A stretch of 64,000 nucleotides of DNA from assembly GCA_011799875.1 (NCBI GenBank), contig CM022302.1, forward strand, positions 299,099,048-299,163,047, written 5' to 3'. Shown here in pieces: positions 1 through 11,860 of the stretch (positions are counted from its first letter, which is position 1; the number at the start of each line of letters is the position of its first letter). A model generated the notes under the pieces. The model made no database searches, had not been told where the DNA came from, and worked only from the letters and a program-made list of their open reading frames with translations. The position numbers and the translations under genes are program-made. Source of the DNA: Thinopyrum elongatum (Eukaryota > Streptophyta > Magnoliopsida > Poales > Poaceae).

Positions 1-321
1 AGCTCCTAGCTACCAACCTTGTAACCCTAGATACCCTCCCTGGCGTGTATATAAGCCATAGTGTTTAACCCGTAGAGGGGACATCAATGCAAAATCATTC
101 ACCTAGCCCTAGAGTTAGACTACACATTACGATCTCGAGGTAGATCAACTATGTACTTGATACATCTTCATCAATATAAACAAGAGTAGGACGTAGGGTT
201 TTACATCCATCAAGAGGGCCCGAACCTGGGTAAACATCATGTCCTTCGTTCCCATTACCTCAATCCGAGATCCACAGCTCGGGATCCCCTACCCCAAGGT
301 CTGCCGGTTTTGACACCGACA
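1..321 (+). mobile_element. 3' end of a Gypsy-type LTR
   Basis: The segment ends in GGTTTTGACACCGACA, the 3' terminus of a large group of Triticeae Gypsy LTRs. It also carries the usual 'gggcccgaacctgggtaaac' stretch and the conserved run just before the terminus. The LTR start lies outside the window. No primer-binding site follows the terminus, so this is probably the outer end of a 3' LTR or a solo LTR. The same LTR type occurs reversed at 11861-12158. Confidence 0.7.
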
Positions 322-578
322 ACCACCCATCGGAACCACGCCAAAAATCTCTGCATCTCCATTTCGTTTGCACTCTCCAATTCCCATCTCTTTACATTCC
401 TGCACTTGCATGGTTTACTCTTTCTGATGCCCATACTCTTGCTATGCTTGTGTGAAATGTATTGTGTGCCCATTAACATGTGCTAAACTCAATCTTAACT
501 TGAAGAATTTAAAAAGTGCCACTTTTACTTGTGAAGGGTCTAATCACCCCCCTCTAGACCCCTCTTCTCTATCTTTCA
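322..578 (+). other. LTR- or leader-like remnant
   Basis: No gene is seen. The stretch 'cacccccctctagacccctctt' near 550 resembles the end of grass LTRs that finish in 'attcacccccctctag', so this is probably another truncated LTR remnant. No terminal repeats or target duplication were found. Confidence 0.3.
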
Positions 579-1132
579 AGATGCTTTGGTTTCCAAGGAG
601 TGATAATCAAAACTTGTGCCAAACTTTACCAAAAATTTTCCACGGGGTCGTGAGAGCACGCCACGGTGACATACCGATTTTTGGACTCCATCTGCATTTC
701 TTGTAATTAAAATACCAACAAGGCCTACACTGGTGGCCGCACCTCGCGGCCGAAATGTTTGAAAATTATACCTGCTTCTCGAAAAATGATTGAAAACTCG
801 CAAAGCGACACACAAATGATTTGTGCACCTTATTTGCTAACACCCACATGTAGTTGTGGGAGGGTTTTGATATGTATGCACTAAATGCATGGTAAATGCA
901 AAAAGGGCTCAAATATAGCAAAGGAGAACTGAAATGCACCAGAAAATCAAACCTAGGGTATATTTGTGATTGCTTACCATGGAAAAAAATTCGAGGCGGA
1001 ACGATGAAGTCACCAACGATTGAAGTACGAGTTGCCGCGTCTCCTTTTGGAAACTATGATCCTTCTTGTGAGATGCTCCGGTTTCCAAGGAGCGATCATC
1101 AAAACTTGTGCCAAACTTTACCAAAAAAAATC
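579..1132 (+). repeat. Duplicated ~62-bp segment (579-640 and 1071-1132)
   Basis: A segment beginning at 'gatgct' and running through 'ggtttccaaggag' and 'cttgtgccaaactttaccaa' occurs at 579-640 and again at 1071-1132 with only a few differences. Both copies lie just upstream of the Ulp1-like pseudogene. They probably belong to the 5' part of that transposon, either duplicated within it or brought by a second copy. Confidence 0.6.
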
Positions 1133-1180
1133 ACGTCTTCCGCATTTCAACCATCCAGACCTTGCACCAGAAGTGCTTCA

Positions 1181-2797
1181 AGTACCAAGAAGGAAGCGGG
1201 CAAAAAAGTTGCACCCGTGAGGAAGTGGGCCCCGAGACCAAGGAGGAATGAGAAGATAGCCTCTTACTTAAGGCACTCATCGCCCAGAACCAAATTACCA
1301 TCAAGTTGTTTGAATCAGAGAGTAATATTGTTTATGACAACATGAGCGATGAAGAATTCAATACGATGCTTGCTAAAAATAAAGCTGGCATACTTGAAGC
1401 ACACAATTACGTCCATGGACAGCCATTTCTTATTGGCAAATACTTTGATGAGTGCAGTTCCAGTTGCGGCACGTTACATAGATATTGCATGGATCAAATG
1501 TCAAAAGGTCATTAGGTTCTGCTAGTCCACTACGACAGAGATCTTCTCCATCACGATCTAGGTTCCATCAGTGTGGGTTTCGAGGACTTACATCTCTTCT
1601 TCAACTTCAACATGCTCGATGCCACTCGTGTTAAATGCCTGATTTGTAAGTACTTAACAAACTCCGATCAACTTCTCCATACAAGGCTGTAAATGATAAA
1701 TAACTAACTGTATTGTATTTCTCTCAGGGGATTGATCACACAGAGAAGAAAAAGGCAGAGTGTGTATTTCATAGATCTTGCATTAGCAAATGGCACATTA
1801 TTACATGATAAGGATGAACGGGAGTGGGCCATTAACAAGGTCGCCAGTATCTTCAAAAACATGTCCCATGCAGAATTATTTCTCTAGCTATATCATGAAG
1901 GGTAAGTCAAATAAACAGTCATGCATACATTGATTGTCCTTCAGATTTTGACATAGTTCATAAGTTCATGGTTTTCTTAATCTGTAGCAATCACTGGATC
2001 TTGGTATTCATTGTTCCAAACAAGAATATAGTTTACTACCTAGATTCTCTCAGAGAGTCAATAAAGCCTCAGGATCTGACGCATCTTCAGCAATTCATGG
2101 ATAGGTATTGAATTCTATGATGTTGAAATTAATTTTCATTCATATCTGGTTCAAGAATTGAGTATGTGAAAATTCATCTTCATTTGCAGTGTGTTGGCAT
2201 TGTGGAAAACTAAACCAAGGAACCTGTTCAAGACAGAACTACCTCTGCAGCACAAGATTGTTTCTCCGGTAAGACACTGAAATTCGTTATTTTCAGAAAA
2301 TGCATCCAATAGTTTGCAAATGCCTTTTCTAATGCTAGTCAAATGTTCAAGTTTCTAAATAAACCTCTTTCTATTTCTGTCCAAAGAAAAAAAATACATC
2401 TACCACCGGTTAGGTTGTTCCTAACAGGGCAAATACATGACTAATTCTGTACAAAAAAATTCAGTGTCCTTAGCAACAAGCAGGGACCAAACTTTGTGGA
2501 TACTATGTTTGCAGACACATGATCTCCATCTGCAAATCTGCTGATTTTTGTGAAGATGTTCAGGAATTAGTACCAGTAAGTGTATCTTAATTAATATCTT
2601 CTACTCCACTCATATGGCACATTCTGATCTTAAAAATCCTGCAGCTCATCTTTGAACCGATGACCCCTGAATCGCTCCCTGCTGGTGAATTGCTGATGGT
2701 TAGGAGATTTATCAGCAACTTCTTCCCGAATCACTACATCAAGCCCACTTGTGATAATGAAGATTTCAACATGGCTTCTCCTGAAACAATGAGTAAG
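1181..2797 (+). pseudogene. Ulp1-like (C48) cysteine peptidase gene of a transposon, decayed
   Basis: This resembles the Ulp1/SENP-like peptidase genes that plant CACTA and Mutator-like elements carry. Their presumed role is removal of SUMO-like modifiers; activity of this copy is not expected. Exon-like blocks lie at about 1306-1645, 1738-1911, 1988-2104, 2190-2268, 2474-2575 and 2645-2792. GT and AG sites are still recognisable at the intron borders. The catalytic signature is visible: NHWILV (His) near 1990, YYLDSL (Asp) near 2035, and QQAGTKLCGYYVC (Gln and Cys) at 2475-2520. In the second block the frame is broken by a TGA near 1795, a frameshift and a TAG near 1888, so this is a relic. 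The final reading block ends near 2790. The adjoining repetitive tail supports transposon origin. Confidence 0.7.
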
Positions 2798-2799
2798 AG

Positions 2800-3063
2800 T
2801 TAACCGCTAAACATATACGTATGGATCCATTGTTTTCCATGTGATGAGGTATTTGTATTTCGTACACTATGATTAATTATGTACTGCATATGTCAACAAA
2901 TCATTGGAATTTAGCTACCATTTATTCAATTGCAAATTGTTGCGAATTCTGATGAATGTTCTTCCTGTGGACACTATTTGTTCAATTGCATATTGTGGAA
3001 AATTTGCTTTTTGCATGCCGATTCAAATGCGATATTTTTGCTTTAAGCTGGCCATTGATGTGC
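2800..3063. other. Spacer, nothing recognised
   Basis: AT-rich sequence between the last peptidase exon and the tail repeats. 'ttcaattgca' recurs twice at 2926-2995. It is probably 3' untranslated sequence of the transposon gene. No feature could be supported. Confidence 0.3.
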
Positions 3064-3530
3064 ACACAGTTCAACTAAATGAGTGTGTGCAATCTAGAAC
3101 AGAAAACACACGTCAATCGTAGCAGAACCATCGGTCATACACAACAAATTGCAGATGATTTGCAGAACTTCTACGTGTGCGTAGGGGTTCCTCAACCATT
3201 TGTGATAGCACATTATCGCACACGGGAGCTTATAGTAAACTGTGCCCAATGCAACATGCAATCCCACTCGTAAATTGTTCAGGAAACATGTGCGATCTAG
3301 AATGGAAAGCACACGTCACTCATACCGCAACCGCCCCATGATACACAACAAATTGCAGATGATTTGCAGCACTTGTATGTGTGCGAAGGGGACCTTGAAC
3401 CGTTTGTGATAGCACATTATCGCACACCGTAATTGTTCGGGAAACATGTGCGATGGTGTCATGCATGGCAGACGATTTTCGCAGAATACTCGTGTGCGAT
3501 GGGGTACTGTTTTGCAAACAGTCCACTACA
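3064..3530 (+). repeat. Subterminal direct repeats of a DNA transposon
   Basis: Two ~200-bp repeats start near 3086 and 3291. Each contains 'acacaacaaattgcagatga', then 'gtgtgcg' or 'gtgtgcga', then 'gtgatagcacattatcgcac'. GTGCGA/TCGCAC motifs recur in both orientations up to 3510. Such motif-rich arrays are typical transposase-binding subterminal regions of CACTA-type elements. The array follows the Ulp1-like pseudogene directly, so both probably belong to one element. Confidence 0.6.
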
Positions 3531-3779
3531 AAACACCTTTTGGTTTCACTGCGTCATTAGAAATGTTTGGTCACCAATCCCACATGTGTGCCAGAATCTG
3601 GTGTGTGCAATATGTTGCTGCATCGCATACAATTACTTTTGGCAACGCGTCTGCATCATGGCTCCCTATCCTCGACGGTTTCTGGGTCGTGTGGGAAGGA
3701 CCCCCCTATCACACACACAGGCAAGGCGATGGTTTAAAACTCCGTCGCGGGAAGGGGTTAAAAACCATTTGTATAATAG
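3531..3779. mobile_element. Residual transposon end, truncated
   Basis: 'cactacaaaacaccttttgg' at 3531 resembles a CACTA terminal motif, but no partner end or target duplication was found. The sequence continues with more TGTGCG/CGCACA motifs and stops abruptly at about 3779, where an antisense Angela-like leader starts. The true element boundary is unclear. Confidence 0.4.
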
Positions 3780-4621
3780 CTTGCTATACTAGTGATCCCT
3801 CAAGTTGTCTAAGTGTTACATTATCCAAATCAACTAACCCATGTCCGATCATCACATGAGATAGGATGGTCATCCATGGTGAACATCTCCATGTTGATCA
3901 TATCTACTATATGACTCATGTTCGACCTTTCGGTCCTCCGTGTTCTGAGGCCATGTCTGTACATGCTAGGCATGTCAAGTTTAACCCAATTATTTTGCAT
4001 GTGCAAAATTAGCTTACACCCGTTGTATGCGAACGTAGAGTATCACACCGATCATCACGAGTGGTTCGAAACGACGAACTGTCGCAACGGTGCATACTTA
4101 GGGAGAACACCTTTTATCTTGAAATTAAGTGAAGGGATCATCTTATAATGCTACCGTCGTCCTAAGCAAAATAAGATGCATAAAAAGGTAAATATCACAT
4201 GCAATCAATATGTGACATGATATGTCTATTATCATCTCGTGCTTTTCATGGCCATCTCCAAAGCACCGACACAATCTCCATCATCACCGGCATGCCACCA
4301 TGATCTCATCATTGTGCCATCTTGTGGTTGTCCCCACCAACTATTGCTTCTACGACTGTTGCTAACTCATAGCGATCAAGTAAAGAAATTACATGGCGTT
4401 TAATGATTGACACGCAGGTCATACAATAAAGTAAAGACAACCATATGGCTCCTGCCAGTTGTTGTACTCATCGACATGCAAGTCATGAAACTATTACAAA
4501 ACATGATCATCTCATACATCAACATATATCACATCACGTTGGCCATACCACATCACAACATGCCCTGCAAAAACAAGTTAGATGTCCTCTACTTTGTTGT
4601 TGCAATTTTTTTACATGGCTA
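3780..4621 (-). mobile_element. Angela/BARE1/WIS-like Copia leader, distal part (antisense)
   Basis: On the minus strand this matches the long untranslated leader between the 5' LTR and gag of the Angela/BARE1/WIS group, as I recall it. Landmarks include the conserved 'catatggctcctgccagttg' segment near 4445 and the 'gacctttcggtcctccgtg' segment near 3923. It is the continuation of 7091-7435, split by the insertion at 4622-7085. It ends abruptly near 3780, before any gag start, so the coding part of this element is missing. Confidence 0.75.
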
Positions 4622-7085
4622 TGCTACTTCTTGAGCTTGCGTTGGTTTTTCCCTTGAAGAGGAAAGGGTGATGCAGCAAAGTAGAGATAAGTATTTCCCT
4701 CAGTTTGAAAACCAAGGTATCAATCCAGTAGGAGACAACGCACAAATCACCGAATACCTGCACAAACAATCAAACAACTTGCACCCAACGCGATAAAGGG
4801 GTTGTCAATCCCTTCACGGTTACTTGCAAAAGTGAGATCTGATAGATATAGATTAAACTAAATAAAATATAAAGTAAATATTTTTGGTATTTTTGGTTTA
4901 TAGATCGGAAAGTAAAAGATTGCACAATAGTAGATCGGAAACTAGTATAGTAGATCGGAAATTTATATGATGGAAACTAGTAAATCGGAAACTTATATGA
5001 TGGAAAATAGACCCGGGGGCCATAGGTTTCACTAGAGGCTTCTCTCAAGATAGCAAATAATACGGTGGGTGAACAAATTACTGCTGAGCAAATGATAGAA
5101 AAGCGCAAAGTTATGACGATATCTAAGGCAATGATCATGAATATAGGCATCACGTCCGTGTCAAGTAGACCGAAACGATTCTGCATCTACTACTATTACT
5201 CCACACATCGACCGACTCCTGCCTGCATCTAGAGTATTAAGTTCATGAAGAACAGAGTAACGCATTAAGTAAGATGACATGATGTAGAGGAATAAACTCA
5301 AGCAATATGATGTAAACCCCATCTTTTTATCCTCGATGGCAACAATACAATACATGCCTTGCTGCCCCTACTGTCACTGGGAAAGGACACCGCAAGATTG
5401 AACCCAAAGCTAAGCACTTCTCCCATTGCAAGAAAAACCAATCTAGTTGGCCAAACCAAACCGATAGTTCGAAGAGAATTATAAAGATATCAAATCATGC
5501 ATTAAAGAATTCAGAGAAGATTCAAATAATATTCATAGATAATCTGATCATAAATCCACAATTCATCAGATCTCGGCAAACACACCGCAAAAAAGTATTA
5601 CATTGAATAGATCCCCAAGAACATCGAGGAGATCATGGTATTGAGAATCAAAGAGAGAGAAGAAGCCATCTAGCTACTAGCTATGGACCTGTAGGTCTGA
5701 GGTAAACTACTCACGCTTCATCGGAAGGGCAATTGGGTTGATGTAGAAGCCCTCCGTGATCGAATCCCCCTCCGACAGGGTGCCAGAAAAAGACCCTAGA
5801 TGGGATCTCACGGGTACAGAAGGTTGCGGTGGTGGAAAAGTGTTTTCGTGGATGCTTCTGGTGGTTTGGGAATATGTATGAATATATAGGCGAAAGAATT
5901 AGGTCAGGAGGGTCACGGGGGCCCACAAGGCAGGGGGGCGCGCCCTACCCCCTTGGGCGCGCCCTCCACCCTTGTGGCCGCCTCATGGCTCCTCCGACTT
6001 CATCTCCAAGTCTCCTGGGTGTCTTCTGGTCCAAGAAAAATCATCGGAAAGATTTTATTCCGTTTGGACTCCGTTTGGTATTCCTTCTCCACGAAGCTAA
6101 AAAACAACGAAAAAACAGAAACTGGCACTGGGCTCTAGGTTAATAGGTTAGTCCCAAAATAATATAAAATAGCATATTAATGCATATAAAACATCCAAAA
6201 CAGAAAATATAATAGCATGGAACAATCAAAAATTATAGATACGTTGGAGACGTATCCAGAAAAACCAATCTAGTTGGCCAAACCAAAATGATAGTTCGAA
6301 GAGAATTACAAAGATATCAAATCCTGCATAAAAGAATTCAAAGAAGATTCAAATAATTTTCATAGATAATCTGATCATAAATCCACAATTCATCGGATCT
6401 AGGCAAACACACCGCAAAAAAGTATTACATCGAATAGATCTCCAAGAACATCGAGGAGATCATGGTATTGAGAATCAAAGAGGGAGAAGAAGCCATCTAG
6501 CTACTAGCTATGGACCCGTAGGTCTGAGGTAAACTACTCACGCTTCATCGGAAGGGCAATAGGGTTGATGTAGAAGCCCTTCGTGATCGAATCCCCCTCC
6601 GGCAGGGTGCCGAAAAAGGTCCCTAGATGGGATCTCACGGGTACAGAAGGTTGCGGCGGTGGAAAAGTGTTTTCGTGGATGCTTCTGGTGGTTTGGGAAT
6701 ATATGTGAATATATAGGCGAAAGAATTAGGTCAGGAGGGTCACAGGGGCCCACAAGGCACGGGGGTGCGCCCTACCCCCCTGGGCGTGCCCTCCACCCTT
6801 GTGGCCACCTCGTGGCTCCTCTGACTTCATCTCCAAGTCTCCTGGGCGTCTTCTGGTCCAAGAAAAATCATCACGAAGATTTTATTTCGTTTGTACTCCG
6901 TTTGGTATTCCTTCTCCACGAAGCTAAAAAACAAGGAAAAAACAAAAACTGGCACTGGGCTCTAGGTTAATAGGTTAGTCCCAAAAATAATATAAAATAG
7001 CATATTAATGCATATAAAACATCCAAAACAGATAATATAATAGCATGGAACAATAAAAAATTATAGATACGTTGGAGACGTATCA
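4622..7085 (-). mobile_element. LTR retrotransposon reduced to one full plus one partial LTR
   Basis: The insertion is flanked by GGCTA at 4617-4621 and 7086-7090, a perfect 5-bp target duplication. On the + strand it starts TGCTACTTCTTGAGC and ends GGAGACGTATCA; the LTR itself reads in minus orientation (TGATACGTCTCC...). 4622-6256 is a complete LTR. 6257-7085 is a second copy corresponding only to 5431 onward of the first. The whole internal domain and about half of the second LTR are missing. The same LTR family bounds the element at 36771-44361. Open frames here are LTR sequence, not genes. Confidence 0.85.
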
Positions 7086-7090
7086 GGCTA

Positions 7091-7435
7091 CTAGGGCAAA
7101 CTATAAGAACCGTTCTTATCTATGCAAAACCACAATGGTGATATACAAGTTGCCTTATAACCTTCTACAAGGACCGCCATTATCAAATCAGATTCAACTA
7201 AGGTGGGAGAGACAGACACCCGCCAGCCACTTTTATGCAATACAAGTTGCATGTCAGTTAGTTGAACCGGTCTCTTGTGCGAGGAAAAATAAGGTTGGTC
7301 CATGCACTTCATCCCACAATACTGCCAAATCCAAAATAACAAAGGAATTTAGCAATTTCAACATCAACTCCCACAACTTCTTTGTGTTCTACTCATGCAT
7401 ACACATCTACGCATAGACCTAGCTCATGATGCCAC
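7091..7435 (-). mobile_element. Angela/BARE1-like leader, LTR-proximal part (antisense)
   Basis: Read on the minus strand from 7435, this is the start of the Angela-type leader and includes the 'ggctggcgggtgtctgtctc' stretch (7202-7225 region). It joins directly to 3780-4621 once the 4622-7085 insertion and one GGCTA copy are removed. Confidence 0.75.
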
Positions 7436-9173
7436 TGATGGGGAACGTTGCATGGAATTTCTTTTTCCTACAAAACACCCAAAGATCTATCTATGGAGAT
7501 GACAGAAATGAGTGGGGAGTGTGTGTCTATGTACCCTTGTATACCGAAAGCGTTAACGATCTAAAGATCGTGGTTGACGTAGTCATACTCGCATCGCAAT
7601 CGAATCCGATCCAAGCACCGCACGTGCGACACCTCCAAGATTAGCACACGTTCGGCTCGGTGGCATCCTCTCCTTCTTGATACATCAAGCGAGGAAGGGT
7701 AGGTAGATGAGATCTAAACCAACACGATAGCGTGGTGGTGGTAGCAGCAGCGGAACTGAGCAGGGCTTCACCAAGCGTTTGCACGAGGTGGAGGAGGTGT
7801 AACGGGAGGGAGACATGCAAGTGTGGAAGGGTGGCTGCCCCCAACGCCTCCCCAACTTTATATAGGTTTGGAGGGGTCTGGTGGCTTGCCCACCAAGCCC
7901 CTAGGGTCGTTGACCAAGGAGGGAGGAAGGAAGTCCCTCCTTTCCTTCCCCATCGATTGTTATCCCATTTTTTAGGTATCTCGATCTTATCACTTCAGGA
8001 TATGATCCTATTACTTTTAGGGGAGGATCTTGGTGCACCTAGATCAGGGGTGTGGGACCTTGCCCCACTACCCACGTCCATGTGGGCCCCCATGCAGGTG
8101 GGCCCCACTCAAGAACCTTCTATAACCTTCTCGGTCGAATACCGAAATATCCGAACATTTTTCAGAACCCTGAATATGAATTCTGATATATAAATCTTTA
8201 CCTCCGGACCATTCTGGAGCTCCTCATGATGTCCTGGATCCTATCCGGGACTCCGAACTACTTTCGTACTTCACAATATGAATATCTCGATACTACTCTA
8301 GCGCTACTGAACGTTAAGTGTGTGACCCCGGGATCGAGAACATGCACACAAGACCGAGACTCTTCTCCGGTCAATAATTAATAGCGGTACCTCGATACCC
8401 GTATTGACTCCCACATATTCAAAAAATATCTTTATCGATTGAACCACGATGTCAAGAATTCAGTTAATCCCATATGCAATTCCCTTTGTCTGGCGATATG
8501 TTACTCGCCCGAGATTCAATCGTCGGTATCTCCATACCTAGTTCAATCTCATTACTGGCAAGTTTCTTTACTCGTTCCGTAATACAAGATCCTGTAACTA
8601 AACTCACTAGACACATTCTTGCAAGCTTCTTGTGATGTTGTATTACCGAGAGGGCCCAGAGATATCTCTTCATCACACAGAATGAAAAATCCCAGTCTCG
8701 ATCCATGCAACCCAACAAGTACCTTTGGAGATACCTGTAGAGAACATTTATGATCACCCAATAATGAAGTGACATTTGATAGCATACAAAGTATTCCTCC
8801 GGTATTCGTGAGTGGCATGATCTCATGGTCTAAGGAACAGATACTTGACATCACGAAAGCTACGACAAAGTGAACTTAGTGACATGATCATATGCTAAGC
8901 TTACGGTTGGGTCTATCCATCACATCATTATCCTAATGATGTGATCCCATTATCAAATGACAACTCATGCCTATAGTTAGGAAACCTTAACCATCTTTGA
9001 TCAATGAGCTAGTCTAGTAGAGGCTTACCAGGGACACAGTATTGTTTATGTATTCACACATGTATTTAAGTTTCCGGTCAATACTATTCTAGCATGAATA
9101 ATAAAAATTTATCATGAAGAAGGAAATATGATAATAACCAATTTATTATTGCCCCTAGTGCATATTTCCAACA
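7436..9173 (-). mobile_element. BARE1/Angela/WIS-like Copia LTR (antisense)
   Basis: On the minus strand the LTR starts TGTTGGAAATATGCACTAGG at 9173 and ends ...AACGTTCCCCATCA at 7436, the termini of the BARE1/Angela/WIS LTR with minor changes. Length is 1738 bp, the usual size. It is followed on its 3' side by the leader, so it is a 5' LTR. On its outer side the next five bases (9174-9178, CAAAT) would be one target-duplication copy; the partner is not in the window. It interrupts an antisense Gypsy polyprotein at 9174. Confidence 0.85.
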
Positions 9174-11210
9174 CAAATATTATCGGAATTTCCGACCATG
9201 GGCTGTATTTTGCTTCAATGCGTTCCACGGCATACACATTGCGGAGCGCTCGCTTCCTCTCTTTTCTGATGACGTGGGTAGCATAGATCATATTCACGTC
9301 CTTGACCTCGGGAGGGAATTGTTTTTGGCGTGAGTTACTTGGCCCATGTTGTTTTCTATTATCATTATTACGCGGCAGATTTTTGCCCTGATTCTCGGCC
9401 GCCACCTTACCAGCCTTCTTGATCACCTAATAGTTCCGCTTAGTGTGAGTGGTGGGCTTGTCCGGATAGCCATGTATGGTGCATGGTTGATCCAAAATCC
9501 GATCTAGCTATGAGGGACCACCTTTTCACCTTGGAAAGGCTTCTTTTTATTACCCCCATGCTGGTTGCCAAAGTCAGCATTAACCTCGCCATCCTCGGCA
9601 TCGATGTTGCCTCCTCTATTATGGCGCTAATTATTTTTGTTGCACCGAGGTCTCCTGTTTTTTGTTGCACACCTCGGATGTGTCGGGGTTGCCGTTATGA
9701 CTACTTTTCCTGGCTAACCAATTATCCTCGCCCGTGCAGAACCTTGTCATTAGTTGTGTAAGGCATGCCATAGTTCCCAATTTCTCATGACCAAGTTCTC
9801 GGGCCAGCCATTCATCACTAATGTTATGTTTGAAGGATGTAATTGCTTCTACATCTGGGCAGTCCACTATCTTGTTTTTCTTGGTCAAGAAGCAGTTCTA
9901 GAATTTTCGGACTGACTCCCCCGGCTTTTACACGACATGAGTGAGATTGTCGGCTTCCGGAGGTCGGACGTAAGTACCTTGGAAATTTGCCCTAAACTCA
10001 TCCTCGAGGTCCTCCTAGACACCAATCAAGTTCTCGGGAAGGTTGTTAAGCCAGTGCCGAGATGAACCTTTGAGTCTAATGGTAGATATTTAATGGCATG
10101 GAGGCCGTCCATGCCTGCTATATGCACTGCAATTAGGAAGTCCTCTGTCCAAACCATGGGGTTCATAGTTCCATCATATTCTCGATATTAATAGGTTTAA
10201 ACCCTTTAGGGAATTGCTGTTGCATGACCTGTCTGTGAAGCACTAGGGTGAGCAGCTCCCAACACCCTTGTGGTAGCAAGCCGTACATCCGATGCGGGGA
10301 TGTTGCGATCATGGGTGTAATCACGCACATCACGGTTCTTTGCCAACCAGACCAGGTATCCTGCCTGTCCAACAGGTGGGCGTTCCTTGGACTTGTAAAT
10401 AGATCGAGCTGGATTTTCCTACAAAAAGCCTTTTTACCTCTAGGTCGGTCCTTGGTGGGTTGCTCCCTCCCTTGCGTCCAAGCGCCTTGAGAACATTGGT
10501 TTGCCAATCATCTATACGAGGAGATCGGCCTCTGGCAGGGCAATCAAGGTTCTCGGCCCATTCTCGCTTTGAAAGTGTGATGTCCTCCGCTTCTGCATCC
10601 ATCTCATTTAGCAGATTTCTTTGCGGGTAGTACTATTTGGTGCCTAACTGCTGCATCTTAGTCTCGAGTGCCTGTTCGGCTTGGAGGAGTTCAGTCCACC
10701 TATCGTTGAGGTAATCCTCATTGTTTTTAGGATGTTGGGATCATTTTTTATGCTTTTGGCCGTACTGGCCAATCGCTTACGAAAGTGTTCGAGTTGAGAT
10801 TCGTCAAGGGGCTCGTCAAAAACGCTGTATTCCTCGGGGCCGAAGCTTTGATCCTCATAGGGATTGGGATTGTAATATTTGTCTTCGGGGTCGTCTTCCT
10901 TATCCTTGTTCATTTTGCCATCATCGTTGTTGTCGCCCTCGTCGCCTTTACTGGCGCCGCCGTTAGCTGCCTTGCCATCATCGGTATTGTTGTTACTGGT
11001 ACCAGTGTTGTTATTACGGTGGCCTTTGCATCGGGGTTTCGGGTTTCCTCTTCCCTCTCCACCGTCGTTGGGAGTGTCCACCATGTGGATATCATAAATG
11101 GAGGTCTTGTCCCACTTGCCAGTATGATTGTCGGCTAGTGGTGAAGAGGTATCTAAAGTTTCGCTGACATCTTCATCCATGTCGGTTACCTCCTCGGAGG
11201 TGCTGGCCAA
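9174..11210 (-). pseudogene. Gypsy retrotransposon gag-protease region, broken (antisense)
   Basis: Minus-strand frames encode pieces of a Triticeae Gypsy polyprotein. An acidic N-terminal stretch lies at 10644-11210, rich in Asp, Asn and Gly. The central gag piece at 9631-9888 contains SFKHNISDEWLARELG. The post-gag linker at 9112-9426 contains VNMIYATHVIRKERKRALR, normally just ahead of the protease. The blocks lie in different frames with stops between them, so several frameshifts separate them. The polyprotein is cut at 9173 by the Angela-type LTR, so protease, RT and integrase are absent. Reading direction and position fit an antisense element whose 5' LTR is at 11861-12158. Confidence 0.7.
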
Positions 11211-11860
11211 GACTTCGGTTAAGTCTTCGACGTTGGCGATTAGGTGGGCGATGGGTGTGCCAAAAATTCCAACTTTTTTGGGTTTTTCCCAGATCTAGTC
11301 ATAAACTAAATTCTGATCATCCGAGATGGCGAGAATTTGAATTTAATCTAACACTTCATTCAGAAGCATTCTCTCACTTTCATCCATGGCCCGGTCAAAG
11401 GACGGGTCCAATGGGAGCTTGCCTGAGGTCTGATCTGACATGGCCTCAGGGCCTTCTTTGATCATGGCAGATTCCTGATGTATAGTAGTTGCGCTCGTCT
11501 CATGGCTCGAGGTCGAATCTAAGGCTGGTACCATATCATGGTCTAGGTCTGAGATTGACTCTGAGGCATGTATGTGTGCATCAGTGCGATCTTCGGCCTA
11601 GTCTGACACCCAGCCTGAGAACAATAGTGCACCACGGGGATCCGTGGTGTATTCCAGGTTTCCAAATCTGATGATCTGACCTGGAGTGAATGTCTCAATT
11701 TGGCCGATGTGGCCAGTTGTATCCGCATGGAGAGTGGTGCTACCGAAGACAAAAAGTTGTCCCAGAAAGAAGGTCAGACCACAGCTAATGTTGTCTTCGA
11801 TCTGAAGGCAAACCATCGAGCTGCTTCAACTACACAACAGGACTTGTATGGGCCACCAAT
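11211..11860 (-). mobile_element. Gypsy leader and extreme gag N-terminus (antisense)
   Basis: This lies between the 5' LTR and the recognised gag block of the antisense Gypsy element. It holds only short open stretches on the minus strand, such as 11343-11534 (Ser/Glu/Asp-rich). It is probably untranslated leader plus the divergent start of gag. No other feature was recognised. Confidence 0.45.

Noticed and set aside
3531..3779. A second CACTA left terminus at 3531
   Set aside because: The CACTACAAAA match is short, no matching right end or 3-bp duplication was found, and the subterminal repeats lie to its left, not only to its right.
5711..6970. Paired frames with nearly identical peptides
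   Set aside because: Both pairs are duplicated LTR sequence (positions 5711-6143 and 6538-6970), not genes.
10721..11138. Plus-strand hydrophobic 117-codon frame that looks like a membrane protein
   Set aside because: It is the complement of the Asp/Asn/Gly-rich antisense Gypsy Gag; GAT/GAC codons reversed give Ile/Val.
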